From Schizochytrium sp. CCTCC M209059 (Eukaryota; Sar; Bigyra; Thraustochytrida; Thraustochytriidae): DNA of 64,000 bases. Below the pieces are notes generated by a model, which worked only from the letters and a program-made list of their open reading frames with translations, was not told the DNA's origin and ran no database searches. The DNA lies in the NCBI GenBank assembly GCA_000818945.1, contig KN805447.1:85176-149175 (forward strand). Direction: 5' to 3'. Position 1 is the first letter of the stretch. Each line of letters opens with the position of its first letter. The position numbers and the translations under genes were made by a program. Positions 18,960 through 28,604 of the stretch are shown piece by piece.

Positions 18960-19712
18960 ATGGGCACTTCTGATCGTCGCGGCACCGCGAGCTCGCGCGG
19001 CGGCGGGAGCGGCGGCGGCGGCGGCGGCGTGGGCATGGTGTGGTTCGTTGCACTGCTCTTCATCACAGGGTCGTTTTGCCTGAGCTTGGTCCAGATGAGC
19101 AAGGGCTTGCATGACCAGCTCATCTCCGTCAAGCAGCAACTTTACGAGACGCGCCAGCAACTCGTGGAGATTGGCGTCGAGAAGGAGACCCTGCTTGAAA
19201 ACCGACGCGAAGAATCGAAAAAAGTAGGCATCCTCAAGTCCAAGAGCTCCCTCATTTCCGAGGAGCTCCTGGGCCAGCAGCAACAGCTCAAGGCGCTCCA
19301 GTACGAGGTACTAGCCAGCAAACAGGACCTGACGGCAATTACGCACAATTGCACAGAGTCTTCGCGACTTATGGAGAAACAATTTAACGTCACCATGAGG
19401 TACCTCATGGACAGGGTAATCAACAACCGCGAGTGCCACTCGCTGCTGCAGCGTGACGTCAAGGAGCACGTCAAGTTGGAGCGCTCCGTCGAGCTCCTGC
19501 AAAACAAAGTCTACAACCTCACGCAGCAGCTGACGCTTGCAAAGTCAAGTCTCTTCAAGGCAAGCAAAAGTCTCAAGCAGTCCAAGGCCGACGTCGAAAC
19601 CCTCAAGGACCGTCTCGTTCTTTCGAACGATGCTTTACGGAAGACGCAGCAAGCTTTATCGAATGCCCAGGCGCAGCAACACGAGGGGGGGGAGCCACCA
19701 GCAGAGGGATAA
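18960..19712 (+). CDS. type II membrane protein with long coiled coil
   Basis: A 250-residue protein. The N-terminus is short, Gly/Ser/Arg-rich (18960 ATG), followed by one membrane span at ~24-45 (GMVWFVALLFITGSFCLSLV). From ~50 to 240 it is a near-continuous coiled coil (QLISVKQQLYETRQQLVEI, EELLGQQQQLKALQYEVLASK, LLQNKVYNLTQQLTLAKSS, KDRLVLSNDALRKTQQALSN) with several N-x-S/T sites (NCTESS, NVTMR, NLTQQ). Topology and composition resemble Golgi type II coiled-coil proteins such as the GOLIM4/GOLM1 group, with a lumenal coiled coil; homology is not established. The C-terminus is Gly/Pro/Glu-rich. Confidence 0.75.
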   Translation: MGTSDRRGTASSRGGGSGGGGGGVGMVWFVALLFITGSFCLSLVQMSKGLHDQLISVKQQLYETRQQLVEIGVEKETLLENRREESKKVGILKSKSSLISEELLGQQQQLKALQYEVLASKQDLTAITHNCTESSRLMEKQFNVTMRYLMDRVINNRECHSLLQRDVKEHVKLERSVELLQNKVYNLTQQLTLAKSSLFKASKSLKQSKADVETLKDRLVLSNDALRKTQQALSNAQAQQHEGGEPPAEG

Positions 19713-19921
19713 GTCAGCGATTTTATCGCTGAGACTGACTAAACTATTTTGTTCATTGGCACGCCGATCTTTGTTGCGTTTACAGTGAGAAGGACGATGA
19801 CGGAATCGCTTCTGCGTCGCCATCCGTGGTCATGCCCAGAAATCCACTTCGTGCTCGCGGTCCCGAGCCTCGAGCCCCGAGGCCCGAAGCATGCGACTTC
19901 TGGACGAGTTGATTCACAGTT

Positions 19922-20326
19922 TCAGGCCCGAAATGGCCCCTCCTTTTCAAACAATGGCACTTGCTGGCCGTCCTTGTTGGCCGCGATGAGAATGGGCTCC
20001 CAGACACCATCCGTGCGGCGCAGAAAGCGGCCATAGACGGTCCCGCTACCCTTTTCGCCGTGCATGGGCAGCGTGATGCTCGCCTGCCATTCGGTGATGG
20101 CGCCGTCCCATAGCAGCCCGCGGTACATGTCTTCCCCAAACACGTTTCGCGCCTCGCTCTTCTTGGCCATCTCGTACATGGCGCGCACGGGCTCCGGGTA
20201 GTCGAGCGCGAAGTTGGTGGCCCCTGCAGTGACCATCCCGAGCGCCATTCCGCACATGAACTCTCCCAGCCGATACAATCGCGCTTGCGTGCCGCGGAGC
20301 ACGGGCCTTGCGCTGGACGCCGACAT
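19922..20326 (-). CDS. COA1/TIM21-like mitochondrial inner-membrane protein
   Basis: A 134-residue protein. A short Arg-containing N-terminus is followed by a hydrophobic, Gly-rich segment (FMCGMALGMVTAGATNFAL) that may span the inner membrane. The C-terminal region follows the beta-strand pattern of the Coa1/Tim21 fold: GAITEWQASITLPMHGEKGSG, TVYGRFLRRTDGVWEPILIAANKDG. Coa1 and Tim21 proteins assist cytochrome c oxidase assembly or presequence import. The assignment rests on pattern, not on a search, so it is tentative. The gene is divergent from the membrane-protein gene at 20525, with under 200 bases between the two starts. Confidence 0.55.
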   Translation of the reverse strand: MSASSARPVLRGTQARLYRLGEFMCGMALGMVTAGATNFALDYPEPVRAMYEMAKKSEARNVFGEDMYRGLLWDGAITEWQASITLPMHGEKGSGTVYGRFLRRTDGVWEPILIAANKDGQQVPLFEKEGPFRA

Positions 20327-20524
20327 CTCCGCCCCAGGTCGCCGCCTTAAGCCGTCTCTCTCTCCCGCCCTGCGCGAGTCTTTCTCTTCTCTCTCCGCGC
20401 CCGCGCGAGCCGCCTTTGAGAGCTAGTAAGCTGCCAGGCAGAACGCAAATCGGATTTCCTCGGCTCGACCGGCAACTCGACGTGCCACCTCAACTTGCCA
20501 ACTTGCTCACACTCTCGCGTCGCG

Positions 20525-21430
20525 ATGCAAGGGCCAGAGGAAGCCCGCGCGGGGGGCGCCATGTCTGCCGCGGCGGCACGCCGCGGAGGCGACGCCGGCG
20601 GCGACATCCCGGACTTCTCGATGATTATGATCAACGGCGGCGTGAGGTTCGCCAAGCGCAACAAGGTGACCACGGGGATGTGGATCTTTGGCCTCGTCCT
20701 TGTTCTTTTTGCGACGGGATTCCAGGTCTCGCACCAGGAAGAACAAACGTACAACCGCATTTTGTCGAAGATTGATTATAAGCGGCTTGATGCCGCGCAG
20801 CAGCAGGTCTACGTCTGGCAGCACAAGTATGCGCAGTCCAAAGGATGGTTCTCCTGCGACGCAGCCTGCCACGAAAACTACGAGAACCTCCGCGCCGCGC
20901 AGGATAATCTCTACTCTGTCGAAAAGGAGTTTGCGTCGATCTCTTCAGAAGCAAAGCAGACCGTTGGCATCTTTAGCGAGTATGGCGTTCAGGAGGTTCG
21001 CGAGCTCTTTTGGTCGCAATTTGCAGGTGGACGCGAATTTGCCCAGCGATCCTCATGGTATGACTTTATCTTTATGTCAATTGGCTCAATGGGCCGCGAC
21101 GAATCGCTTGTCGAATTCGGTCTGCGCCTGATCGTTAACATGCTGCTCAACTTTACGATTGGCCTCATTGGCGCGCTCGTTGGATTCTATTATTATCTGT
21201 GGGGCGTGGTGGCGGCATATCAGCCGAGCTTCCTGCTCGCCGTTGGATTCTTCTTTTTGGCATCTGTGGCGGCCACTTCACTTGTGGCGGCATACCTTGC
21301 TGGACTCTACAGCGCTGCCGCCGGCACTGTTTTCGTGGCTGCTAAAATCGCAACGCAGAGCGCGCGCCTTAATGACGACGCTAGACGGGCCCAGGACGCC
21401 TTTCTTCGTCAACGTCCACACCGCGATTAG
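20525..21430 (+). CDS. conserved-looking four-TM membrane protein
   Basis: A 301-residue protein from ATG 20525. An acidic/Gly-rich N-terminus and the segment FSMIMINGGVRFAKRNKVTTG precede TM1 at ~50-70 (MWIFGLVLVLFATGFQV). A ~130-residue soluble loop follows, partly helical, with two cysteines close together (FSCDAACHENYENL) and LDAAQQQVYVWQHKYAQSKG. Three or four hydrophobic spans lie at ~200-285: FGLRLIVNMLLNFTIGLIGAL, FYYYLWGVVAAYQPSFLLAV, FFFLASVAATSLVAAYLAGL. The C-terminus is basic and polar. I do not recognise a family. The frame reads upstream past 20525 only from a TTG codon, so the ATG is chosen. Confidence 0.75.
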   Translation: MQGPEEARAGGAMSAAAARRGGDAGGDIPDFSMIMINGGVRFAKRNKVTTGMWIFGLVLVLFATGFQVSHQEEQTYNRILSKIDYKRLDAAQQQVYVWQHKYAQSKGWFSCDAACHENYENLRAAQDNLYSVEKEFASISSEAKQTVGIFSEYGVQEVRELFWSQFAGGREFAQRSSWYDFIFMSIGSMGRDESLVEFGLRLIVNMLLNFTIGLIGALVGFYYYLWGVVAAYQPSFLLAVGFFFLASVAATSLVAAYLAGLYSAAAGTVFVAAKIATQSARLNDDARRAQDAFLRQRPHRD

Positions 21431-21663
21431 CAAAGAAAAAAGAAAGGATCATTTTCGTCCACTTGCTTGTTTGTCACCACCCTAAAGTAGAAACCTAGCA
21501 TGAAAAAGAAGAGGCCTCTTTGCTCACAAATCGTAAATCATCTACAAATGCTCAAGGAAAATTCACATACACACACAAACACAAATGCCATCTTTATCTT
21601 GTTTTCGGTACGCAATTACGCGCTTTCTACGGCGCCAAGTAGCTCACGCGGCAGGTGCCATAC
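21431..21663. other. short convergent intergenic region
   Basis: About 230 bases between convergent stops, with a CACA/ACAC stretch at 21561-21582. No other feature seen. Confidence 0.4.
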
Positions 21664-22566
21664 TCATAACGATGTAGGCTCTGCTTTCGATCTGGTCGCC
21701 TTCTTGATGGCGTACCCCATTTTCAGGTTGCTCGAGAAAAGCAATTCAGACGCCTCGATGCTTGTCACCGAGACATCCCAGCCTGTCTGTTGCTGCAGCA
21801 CGGGAAGGATGGGCCGCATGCAGTCCGTCCCATTCGACAAAGTCTTATAGATGCCTCGAAACAAAGACTGCAGCATTCGGTCGAGTGTGTCCTCGTCGTA
21901 TGGCTCGCTCTCCATAAAGACAAGAGTACCACCAGGCCGCAAGAGCTTAAAGATAAGTTCCACTTGCTCTGCAGTGTCGCTCACCTGATTGAGAAAGGCG
22001 TACGAGACGATGACGTCCCGGGAGTCCTCGCCCTGCTCTTCGAGCTGCTTTTGCAAGAAATTATCCCGGGACACGCCCTGGACGATGCGTGTTGGTACGC
22101 CATGGCGTTCTTGCATGACAGCAGCCCGCCTTTCAGCAAGTTTGCGCAACGTTTCGTTGGTTTCAAAGGTTGTCACGCTCGTGACCTTATTCTTGGGCGC
22201 CGTGTAGTACGCGTGCAGTGCGTACGAGCTCCCCGGGGAAAGGTCCAGGACCTTGCCCCGGAGACCGAGCAAGAGCTGCGAACGCAACGCACCGAGGGAG
22301 TGTTCCGAGGCGCTTTCGAACGAGGGTCGCGAAAGTGAGATGACGAAGTCCACGTTGCTTTGCGCAAAGTAGTACCCAAGCCCGAGGCTGACGCTCAAGT
22401 ACACGATCATAAGAGGGAGGATCTTGTAAAAGGCGGCAATAAGCATAAGCGGAAAGAGCATGAGCGGAATTAAGAGCTTGATGGAGCTCACCAGCGGGCT
22501 CTCGCGCACGAGCTCCTGCTTTAGCTTTCGCTCGTGCCCAAACCCTGGGCGCTGCACGCACGCCAT
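21664..22566 (-). CDS. membrane-anchored SAM-dependent methyltransferase, METTL7-like
   Basis: A 300-residue protein. The N-terminal 30-80 residues hold a hydrophobic hairpin (SIKLLIPLMLFPLMLIAAFY and LPLMIVYLSVSLGLGYYFA), consistent with a monotopic ER or lipid-droplet anchor. Then a class I methyltransferase fold: motif I VLDLSPGSSYALHAY, an acidic residue after strand 2 (TTFETNETL), VIVSYAFLNQV at the motif III-like position, and IFKLLRPGGTLVFMESEPYD, the classic LRPGG loop. Metazoan METTL7A/B (TMT1A/B) are ER-membrane alkyl thiol methyltransferases with this layout. Motif I has S-P-G-S in place of the usual G-x-G-x, which is unusual and may reduce SAM affinity. Substrate is unknown. Confidence 0.75.
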   Translation of the reverse strand: MACVQRPGFGHERKLKQELVRESPLVSSIKLLIPLMLFPLMLIAAFYKILPLMIVYLSVSLGLGYYFAQSNVDFVISLSRPSFESASEHSLGALRSQLLLGLRGKVLDLSPGSSYALHAYYTAPKNKVTSVTTFETNETLRKLAERRAAVMQERHGVPTRIVQGVSRDNFLQKQLEEQGEDSRDVIVSYAFLNQVSDTAEQVELIFKLLRPGGTLVFMESEPYDEDTLDRMLQSLFRGIYKTLSNGTDCMRPILPVLQQQTGWDVSVTSIEASELLFSSNLKMGYAIKKATRSKAEPTSL

Positions 22567-23366
22567 AATTGTAGGCCTAGTGGATTGAAGGATTGAATCC
22601 CTCCCCTCGTGACTTTTCCCACTTAGGTTCTGCTCGGCAGCGCGTACCAGCGAGAGGGGGTTGATGGTGGTGGGAAGGGGCGCGAGGTCTATGCGATGGC
22701 GTAGCGGGCGCTGGCCTGCGACGCACGCGATGCCCGCGTCACGTCACCGGGCAGTCGGGCAGTCGATGAACTTTTGGTGGTGCGTGTTAGCAGGTCCGAG
22801 ACAGGAAGACCGGTGCCGACGCTTTTCCCCTCCTTTAATAGGAGTAGAAGATTCGATAAATGTCAGGCCTATGCCTAGTGCCAGTGACATCGGTGCTTCT
22901 GCCTGCCGCTGCTGCAAAGACAACCAGGGAAAGGAAGACTTGCGTCGGTGACGGCAAGGATAAGAGTGGATGTTATTCTTCACGAGGCAGCTTTCAAGTA
23001 ATAATAGTCATTGATTGACCTAAAACACTGCCAAAAGTTGTAAAATTCAAAGAAGAAAAGAGTTCATGTTCCATCATCATCATCCTAGCCGATGGCTTTG
23101 ATTTTTCTGACAATATTACGGATCATTCATTCTCTTGCCATTTCATCAATGCAGAGATGCCGAAAAAGGGACTCGACTACATTTGCAACCGGTGCAAGTA
23201 GCTTGTGGTTTTGACGCCAAGAGATAGATAGATGCTCACGCGAGAATGACTGAAAATGAAATAAAGAGTTGACCTCGTAAACGAAGCATCAAAGTGCTTG
23301 GGAGCGATTTTGCACAACTGCAATGCGCGTGAACGGGATCTAGTTCCCCGAGGTTGCGTTCCATGC
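22567..23366. other. intergenic region, no supported gene
   Basis: Some 800 bases: upstream region of the methyltransferase gene (to ~22780) and the 3' flank of PNPO. Local AT-rich stretch at 22980-23120 with a CATCATCAT run at 23071. Nothing else seen. Confidence 0.4.
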
Positions 23367-24089
23367 TCAAGGCTGCAGACGTTTGGCATCCCAGGACCCG
23401 TCTTCCGTCTTAGTATAGGCCAGACGATCATGGAGACGGGAGGGGCGACCTTTCCAGAACTCAATGTAGTCCGGAATAAGGCGGTAGCCGCCCCAGTGGT
23501 CCGGGCGCGGGATAGGGTCGTCGTTTTGGACATACTTTTCCTTGAGCGCGGCCTCCTTGGCCTCGAGTGCCTCGCGGGATGCGATGGGCTGGCTCTGGTC
23601 ACTCGCGAGCGCGCCGACCTGGGACTCTCGCGGACGGACGGCAAAGTACTCGTCGGAGAGCTCGGGCTCGATGCGCTCGACGCGGCCTTCGATGCGCACG
23701 GAGCGCTGTAGTTCCTGCCAGAAGAAGAGGATGGACGCATTCGGGTTCGCGGCCAGCTGGCGGCCCTTGCGGCTCTCGTAGTTCGTGAACCACACGAATC
23801 CGCGTTCGTCAAAGAGCTTGAGCAGCACGACGCGCGAGGACGGCTTGGCGTCCTCGCAGGTGCTAACGACCATGGCGTTGGGCTCGACGTTGCCGCTTTC
23901 GCGCGCATCGGACATCCACGCCGAGAACAGCTTCAGCGGCGGCTGCCGCAGCAGGTCGTCCGCCAGGCCCTCGTCCGAGTAGAACTGCCGCAGCCCGAAG
24001 AGCTGCTGCCCGCCGCCCTGCTGCGCCTCGGCCCCGGCGCCCGAGTTCTCCGTCATCGTCCCGGCCCCGAGCGCGCCCGCGTTCTCCAT
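23367..24089 (-). CDS. PNPO: pyridoxamine/pyridoxine 5'-phosphate oxidase
   Basis: PNPO oxidises pyridoxine or pyridoxamine 5'-phosphate to pyridoxal 5'-phosphate with FMN, the last step of the PLP salvage pathway. The 240-residue protein has the family landmarks: YSDEGLADDLLRQPPLKLFSAWM, NAMVVSTCEDAKPSSRVVLLK (FMN phosphate site), GFVWFTNYESRKGRQLAANP, ASILFFWQELQRSVRIEGRVE, SDEYFAVRPRESQVGALASDQSQ and the C-terminal PDHWGGYRLIPDYIEFWKGRPSRLHDR block with substrate-binding Arg and His. The first ~25 residues (Gly/Ala/Gln-rich) may be a leader. The upstream side borders a very GC-rich stretch and an assembly gap, so a longer N-terminus cannot be excluded. Confidence 0.95.
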   Translation of the reverse strand: MENAGALGAGTMTENSGAGAEAQQGGGQQLFGLRQFYSDEGLADDLLRQPPLKLFSAWMSDARESGNVEPNAMVVSTCEDAKPSSRVVLLKLFDERGFVWFTNYESRKGRQLAANPNASILFFWQELQRSVRIEGRVERIEPELSDEYFAVRPRESQVGALASDQSQPIASREALEAKEAALKEKYVQNDDPIPRPDHWGGYRLIPDYIEFWKGRPSRLHDRLAYTKTEDGSWDAKRLQP

Positions 24090-24235
24090 GCCCGAGCTCC
24101 CCGCGCGCGAGCTCTCCGCGCGCGAGTTCTCCGCCGCCAGGCCCTCCGCGCGCGGGCTCCCGCCGCCGCCGAGCGCGCTGCCGCAGAGCGCGCGCCGCGG
24201 CCCGAGCGCGAGCTGCGGCCCGAGCGCGATCTGCG

Positions 24236-24313
24236 NNNNNNNNNNNNNNNNNNNNNNNNNNNNNNNNNNNNNNNNNNNNNNNNNNNNNNNNNNNNNNNNN
24301 NNNNNNNNNNNNN
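24236..24313. other. assembly gap (78 N)
   Basis: A run of N in a very GC-rich sequence between two divergent genes. Its true length is unknown. It hides the start of the gene on the plus strand and part of the shared promoter. Confidence 0.99.
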
Positions 24314-26269
24314 GGCGGCGCGGGCGGCGGCGCGGGCGCGGGGCATGGCGGCGGCGCAGGGCGCGGCTTCGATGGCGACCTGTGGCTCTTCGTGGCGCTC
24401 AAGGAGGACGGCAAGGAGGAGGAGGACCAGGAGAAGGTGCTGCGCGAGGAGTTCGAGGCCGTGTGCAGGGCCGTGCGCCCCGGCCGCTTCGACGGGTTCG
24501 AGCCGTTCGCGCACGGAGGCGGCGGCGATCCTGCGGACGGCGATGCGAAAGGCGGGGCGGACGGCGCCGTCCGCGGGGAAGCAAGGACCCCGAACTCCTG
24601 GAAGGACTTCGTGGACGCGGCCCGGGAGGAGGGCATGAACTTCGTCGAGGGCTGCACGTGGAGAGACTTTGCGCACCGCGGAGATCACGACCAGTACACG
24701 GCGATCGTCTTCGCAGGCCACGCCACGAAGAATGGCAAGGTCAAGTTTGGCGCCGAGGTCAGCCCCGACGCGCCCGTGCTGGCGAACCTGCTCGCGGAGG
24801 TTGAAAAACTCCGCCTGCTCATCCTCAATTGCTGCACCACAGAGCCCCTCGCCACCGAGGTCGCGCGCAAACGCATGGACCAGCCCTTTTACGAGAAGGG
24901 CAAACACGACATCGTGATCTTTTGCTGGAGCACGGTGTGCTCCTTTAGCGGTGCGAGGTACATGAACGAAAACTTTTGCCGCGAGGTGTACAAAAAGCTC
25001 TCCGTAAGTGGAGGGCCGAAGCGGTTCCTGAGCGAAAACACGCTGACCCCCGAGGCCAAGGCTTCGGCTTTTCGCAGCGCCTTTCAACGCGCCATCGAGC
25101 AAACCGCATCAAGCGACGCCTCCGATACGCCCCTGATTCCGGGTTACGACGGCCATGACCTCAACAGCGACCTTCTCGGTGAGCCCATGCTCCTCCCCTA
25201 CCTCAATACGCACGATAGCTACCTGTACGGGATCATGACCAAATACAAGGCCGCGGATACGGGGATCGAGCTCATGAAGCGCCTCAAAAGTATGGCCAGT
25301 ATTGGCTTCCTCCTCAAGGAGAAGCACGAGAAGACATGCACAAAGAACCATTGCGAGCGTTCTTGTCCGGCTTTTAACGCCAAAATATCGACACTCTACC
25401 AATTTGGTGAATTCTTTAGCTGGCTCGAGCTCATGCGCAAGGAGAATACCCAGTACTACAAGGACAGCACGGTGATCGAGGTTATTGCAGCCTTTGCGGA
25501 TGAGTACACTCATCTCCACGATGAGAACTTGCTGCTTAGGGACAAGCATGGGAGGATTGGCGACTTTGCGACCACCGTTGCGCCAGGCTGCTTTGCGCTG
25601 TACCGCGTGCAGATTCAGAACATCGCCAAGGTCATGCTGGATCCGCGCAATTCTCGCTCTGTGCTTCGTTACATTGATTTCTTCAAACTATGGCGTCTTG
25701 CCGACGCGAACCCCGCAGACGACGCTACTACAAATCTGTCCGACATTTCCGAAGAGGCCTTGCGAGAGCGCGAACAGGCTTCGAATTTACGGAAAATATT
25801 CGCCAAGCTTGAGCAGGACATCGACCTGCTCACCTTTGAGCTCGACGAGTCAGGTCCTGCAGCAGGACCTTTGGCAACCTTGGTGACTCGTATCTTTCCG
25901 GACCTTGCCAACAGCCTGCGGCTTCCCTTTCGCTTCCCATTGACTCGGCCCAATCCAATGTACTTGCAGACCTTGGGTTCCTTCAATCCTTTTCGCCCTG
26001 TAAAAATGCAATATCGCATTCGCCGCGACTCCAACGTGTACCGGCGCATTGCCTGGATTCATGACTCTATCCTCAAGCTTGTGGCAATGCTGGATTCGAG
26101 CATGCAGCACGACATAGAGGATGATAAGCTCTTTTGCACCTTTACCGAGCTTGATGCGAAGCTATATCCTAGTGTCTGGTCCCGAATTTCCAGCGTTTTT
26201 ACACTCCGTCTCACAAAGCTTGCCTCGGTTGCACTGCTCCTCTCCGCAGTTTTGCTGGCGCGACCTTAG
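24314..26269 (+). CDS. CHAT/caspase-fold protein with C-terminal membrane anchor (5' partial at gap)
   Basis: The frame is open from the gap edge with no ATG before the conserved region, so the start lies in or beyond the gap; ~651 residues are visible. The N-terminal part reads like a caspase-fold (CHAT-type) domain: LWLFVALKEDG, then YTAIVFAGHATKNGKVKFG with a His codon at 24719-24721, and KLRLLILNCCTTEPLATEVA with Cys codons at 24830-24835. His after a G-H turn and Cys at the end of the next strand is the catalytic-dyad geometry of the clan. HDIVIFCWSTVCSFSGARYMNENF follows. The middle has a Cys/His cluster KTCTKNHCERSCPAF and helical segments of unknown kind. The last ~20 residues (LTKLASVALLLSAVLLARP) are hydrophobic, suggesting a tail or GPI anchor. 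Protease activity is inferred only. Confidence 0.65.
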   Translation, partial: GGAGGGAGAGHGGGAGRGFDGDLWLFVALKEDGKEEEDQEKVLREEFEAVCRAVRPGRFDGFEPFAHGGGGDPADGDAKGGADGAVRGEARTPNSWKDFVDAAREEGMNFVEGCTWRDFAHRGDHDQYTAIVFAGHATKNGKVKFGAEVSPDAPVLANLLAEVEKLRLLILNCCTTEPLATEVARKRMDQPFYEKGKHDIVIFCWSTVCSFSGARYMNENFCREVYKKLSVSGGPKRFLSENTLTPEAKASAFRSAFQRAIEQTASSDASDTPLIPGYDGHDLNSDLLGEPMLLPYLNTHDSYLYGIMTKYKAADTGIELMKRLKSMASIGFLLKEKHEKTCTKNHCERSCPAFNAKISTLYQFGEFFSWLELMRKENTQYYKDSTVIEVIAAFADEYTHLHDENLLLRDKHGRIGDFATTVAPGCFALYRVQIQNIAKVMLDPRNSRSVLRYIDFFKLWRLADANPADDATTNLSDISEEALREREQASNLRKIFAKLEQDIDLLTFELDESGPAAGPLATLVTRIFPDLANSLRLPFRFPLTRPNPMYLQTLGSFNPFRPVKMQYRIRRDSNVYRRIAWIHDSILKLVAMLDSSMQHDIEDDKLFCTFTELDAKLYPSVWSRISSVFTLRLTKLASVALLLSAVLLARP

Positions 26270-26870
26270 GCTTTGATCCATTAAAACAGGAGGAGATTGT
26301 GGAGATTATGTTGTTTTCTTCTTTGTCACCTTTGGGTCAATGACCTGTTGCTTAGTAGTTGCGTCATTTTGCTCCACCATGGTGAGGCTTCATTCGTAAG
26401 TGTCCCGCTCACGGCCCAGTCAGTCCCCAAACAGCCGGCATGGGCCTTTTCAATTCGAAACTGGGTGAAGAAAGTTCGCAAGTATGATTGAAATTGCTGG
26501 ATGACGAGAGACAGGGCACTTTGGGGTGGCCCGGGAATGATGAGATCGAGGCGATGAACCCGTGCTAACATGTCCCTTTGAAAAATGAAACCAATGTGTC
26601 ACAGGGCACAAAATGCTCTCTGTTAGTTTTCAATGATTGCCGGTGGCCAGTAGCTAGCTTTGGCCGCATATTTATCTCTATCTCTTCATCCACGGCCTGC
26701 AGCAACTTGTCACTTCCAGCAACGAAAATCTCATCCATTCCTCGCAAGACAACTTTGCGCATTTCTCCGCCTCCAAGGAACAGCGCGAGAGCAAGGAACA
26801 GCAAGCCCCTATCTTGACAATCAAAACAACTTGACTAGAAAAACGAGAAGCCGATTATTTGAGATATCCC
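26270..26870. other. convergent intergenic region
   Basis: About 600 bases of mixed sequence between two convergent genes. Short frames on both strands lack recognisable domains. Confidence 0.4.
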
Positions 26871-28604
26871 TTACAAGGCACGAGGTACCGTATTTGTGAT
26901 CTCATCCATTGGGAAGACCATTCCTTCTATGTCCTCGACTTGCTTCGTGCGATCTCTCATGACCGAAGGACTAAAAAGCCTAGTCATGCTATAGCACAGA
27001 AGCCTCAAAAGCGTGACGAGAATAAAACTGCCAAGCATGGCCCCTGGGAACAGAACCGCAAAGAGAAGAACTGATTGAAATATGGGGTGCTCGTAAAATG
27101 ACCTGGAATAGACGTCAACGTAGGCAGAAATCGGGCATGCTCCCTCCCAAGAGGCATCTATTTCACGACATAGAGTAGCACGGGAGAACTCCTGATCGAG
27201 ATTGCCGAAATAGCGCAACGTGTTGGCAACGTGGTAAATCTCATTCATCACGTCTGAGTCGTACTGACTTCGCTCAAAGGATGTTTCCATGGAAGAAGGG
27301 TAATTCCCGAAGCGTGACTCAATCTCATAGTAGGATGCTGGAACACTTGGGTCACTAATGTAAATCGAGTATACTGGGTGAGACGAGAAATACGGCGACG
27401 AAAACTCCGCATATGCCTCTGCATGCCAATCCCAAAAGTGCGTCGTGTTTGCACAAATACCTTGTTGTGGGCAAATGCTAAGGTATGACGTTCGAAGCTC
27501 TGGGTATCGAATGCCCCCCGTGGCTGGGATGAGAACGAGCAGAAAAGTAATTGTTGTGACGACTATGAAGATGACTGTATTCATCAAAAAAGTGAGCAAA
27601 CCAACACACCCTGACGCCCCAGCTTCCATGACAAGACTAGACCAGTGGACCAGATACACAGCGACTATAAACAATGTGCAAGACACAACGCCGGCCAAAC
27701 CAATAAAACTTCCAGCCTCATACCGATCTACCATAATTCCCTCCACTTTGGGCTCCGCTGCGAGAGGGTCGCTGTAAATGGTGAAGTCGCCGCCTGGCCA
27801 TAGTTCATACCCAAAGTTAGAAACGACAAACAAAGTCCCAATCAAGCAAAGTAGCAGACCGAGGCAGAGGCACAAAAGGACAGTGTCATTTTCTTGCCGC
27901 TCCCTCTCGAGAGTATCATAAGGAAGTTCTTCCACATCGATCACGGTACCGACCATGGAACAAATGGAACAACATGTGACGAATAGGGTAATGATAGCAA
28001 TCATGCTGACAGAGAAGAAGAACGCGAAGAATGAGGTGTGCTTGTTCTCAACGTCATCCCAGAAACGTGTCAAGCAAACTGACTCACCCCCGTTTAAGGA
28101 TACTGACGCTTTCGTCGCCAAGGAAAGAGGTGAGAGACACTCAAGCTTGGTGGAGTTCAGCTCCACCTTGACCAGAGACTTCACCACCCAGAACTTGCCA
28201 AAGACGCTTTGAAGCTCGCTGCTTGTGATTGTCAGATTTCGGAGGCTCGAGGACCTCGCCAGGCCTTCGGGGAAATTCTCGAGCTCCACATTCGGTCCTG
28301 TCCACAGCACCGTGAGATTGGCATGGTCGCCGAGGACGTCGAGCTGGCCTTCGACCGACACGTCGTCGATGTAGAACTCTTGCAAGAAGTCGAGGCCCTC
28401 GAAGTTCGGCCAGGTCTCGCTGCCGCCGAAGACGCCATCATCTTCGTGGCAACTGATCTTCCACACGCTGCTTGGGAAGGTGCTCCCACATCTGGGTGTG
28501 CAGTCAAAGTCAACGCTCGTCGCGTTGCTGCAGAGGCAGAGCGCGTGCGCGGCTGGGGTCAGCAAGGCGGCAAGCAGCGCGAGCGTCAAGGTCGTGGCCG
28601 TCAT
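26871..28604 (-). CDS. secreted-N-terminus multi-pass membrane protein with LRR-like ectodomain
   Basis: A 577-residue protein. A clean signal peptide opens it (MTATTLTLALLAALLTPAAHA), followed by a Cys-rich cap (LCLCSNATSVDFDCTPRCG) and a ~150-residue ectodomain with leucine-rich-repeat-like spacing (FLQEFYIDDVSVEGQLDVLG, LVKVELNSTKLECLSPLSL) and N-glycosylation sequons. Then about five hydrophobic spans: FFAFFFSVSMIAIITLFVTCC, VLLCLCLGLLLCLIGTLFVV, FIGLAGVVSCTLFIVAVYLV, CVGLLTFLMNTVIFIVVTTI, and near the C-terminus SVLLFAVLFPGAMLGSFILV. A ~120-residue extracellular loop with cysteines precedes the last span. I do not recognise the family. The layout is that of a surface receptor-like protein, but no signalling domain is seen. 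Confidence 0.75.
   Translation of the reverse strand: MTATTLTLALLAALLTPAAHALCLCSNATSVDFDCTPRCGSTFPSSVWKISCHEDDGVFGGSETWPNFEGLDFLQEFYIDDVSVEGQLDVLGDHANLTVLWTGPNVELENFPEGLARSSSLRNLTITSSELQSVFGKFWVVKSLVKVELNSTKLECLSPLSLATKASVSLNGGESVCLTRFWDDVENKHTSFFAFFFSVSMIAIITLFVTCCSICSMVGTVIDVEELPYDTLERERQENDTVLLCLCLGLLLCLIGTLFVVSNFGYELWPGGDFTIYSDPLAAEPKVEGIMVDRYEAGSFIGLAGVVSCTLFIVAVYLVHWSSLVMEAGASGCVGLLTFLMNTVIFIVVTTITFLLVLIPATGGIRYPELRTSYLSICPQQGICANTTHFWDWHAEAYAEFSSPYFSSHPVYSIYISDPSVPASYYEIESRFGNYPSSMETSFERSQYDSDVMNEIYHVANTLRYFGNLDQEFSRATLCREIDASWEGACPISAYVDVYSRSFYEHPIFQSVLLFAVLFPGAMLGSFILVTLLRLLCYSMTRLFSPSVMRDRTKQVEDIEGMVFPMDEITNTVPRAL

Noticed and set aside
24088..24804. ORFs reading through the N gap
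   Set aside because: The gap length is arbitrary, so frames across it mean nothing.
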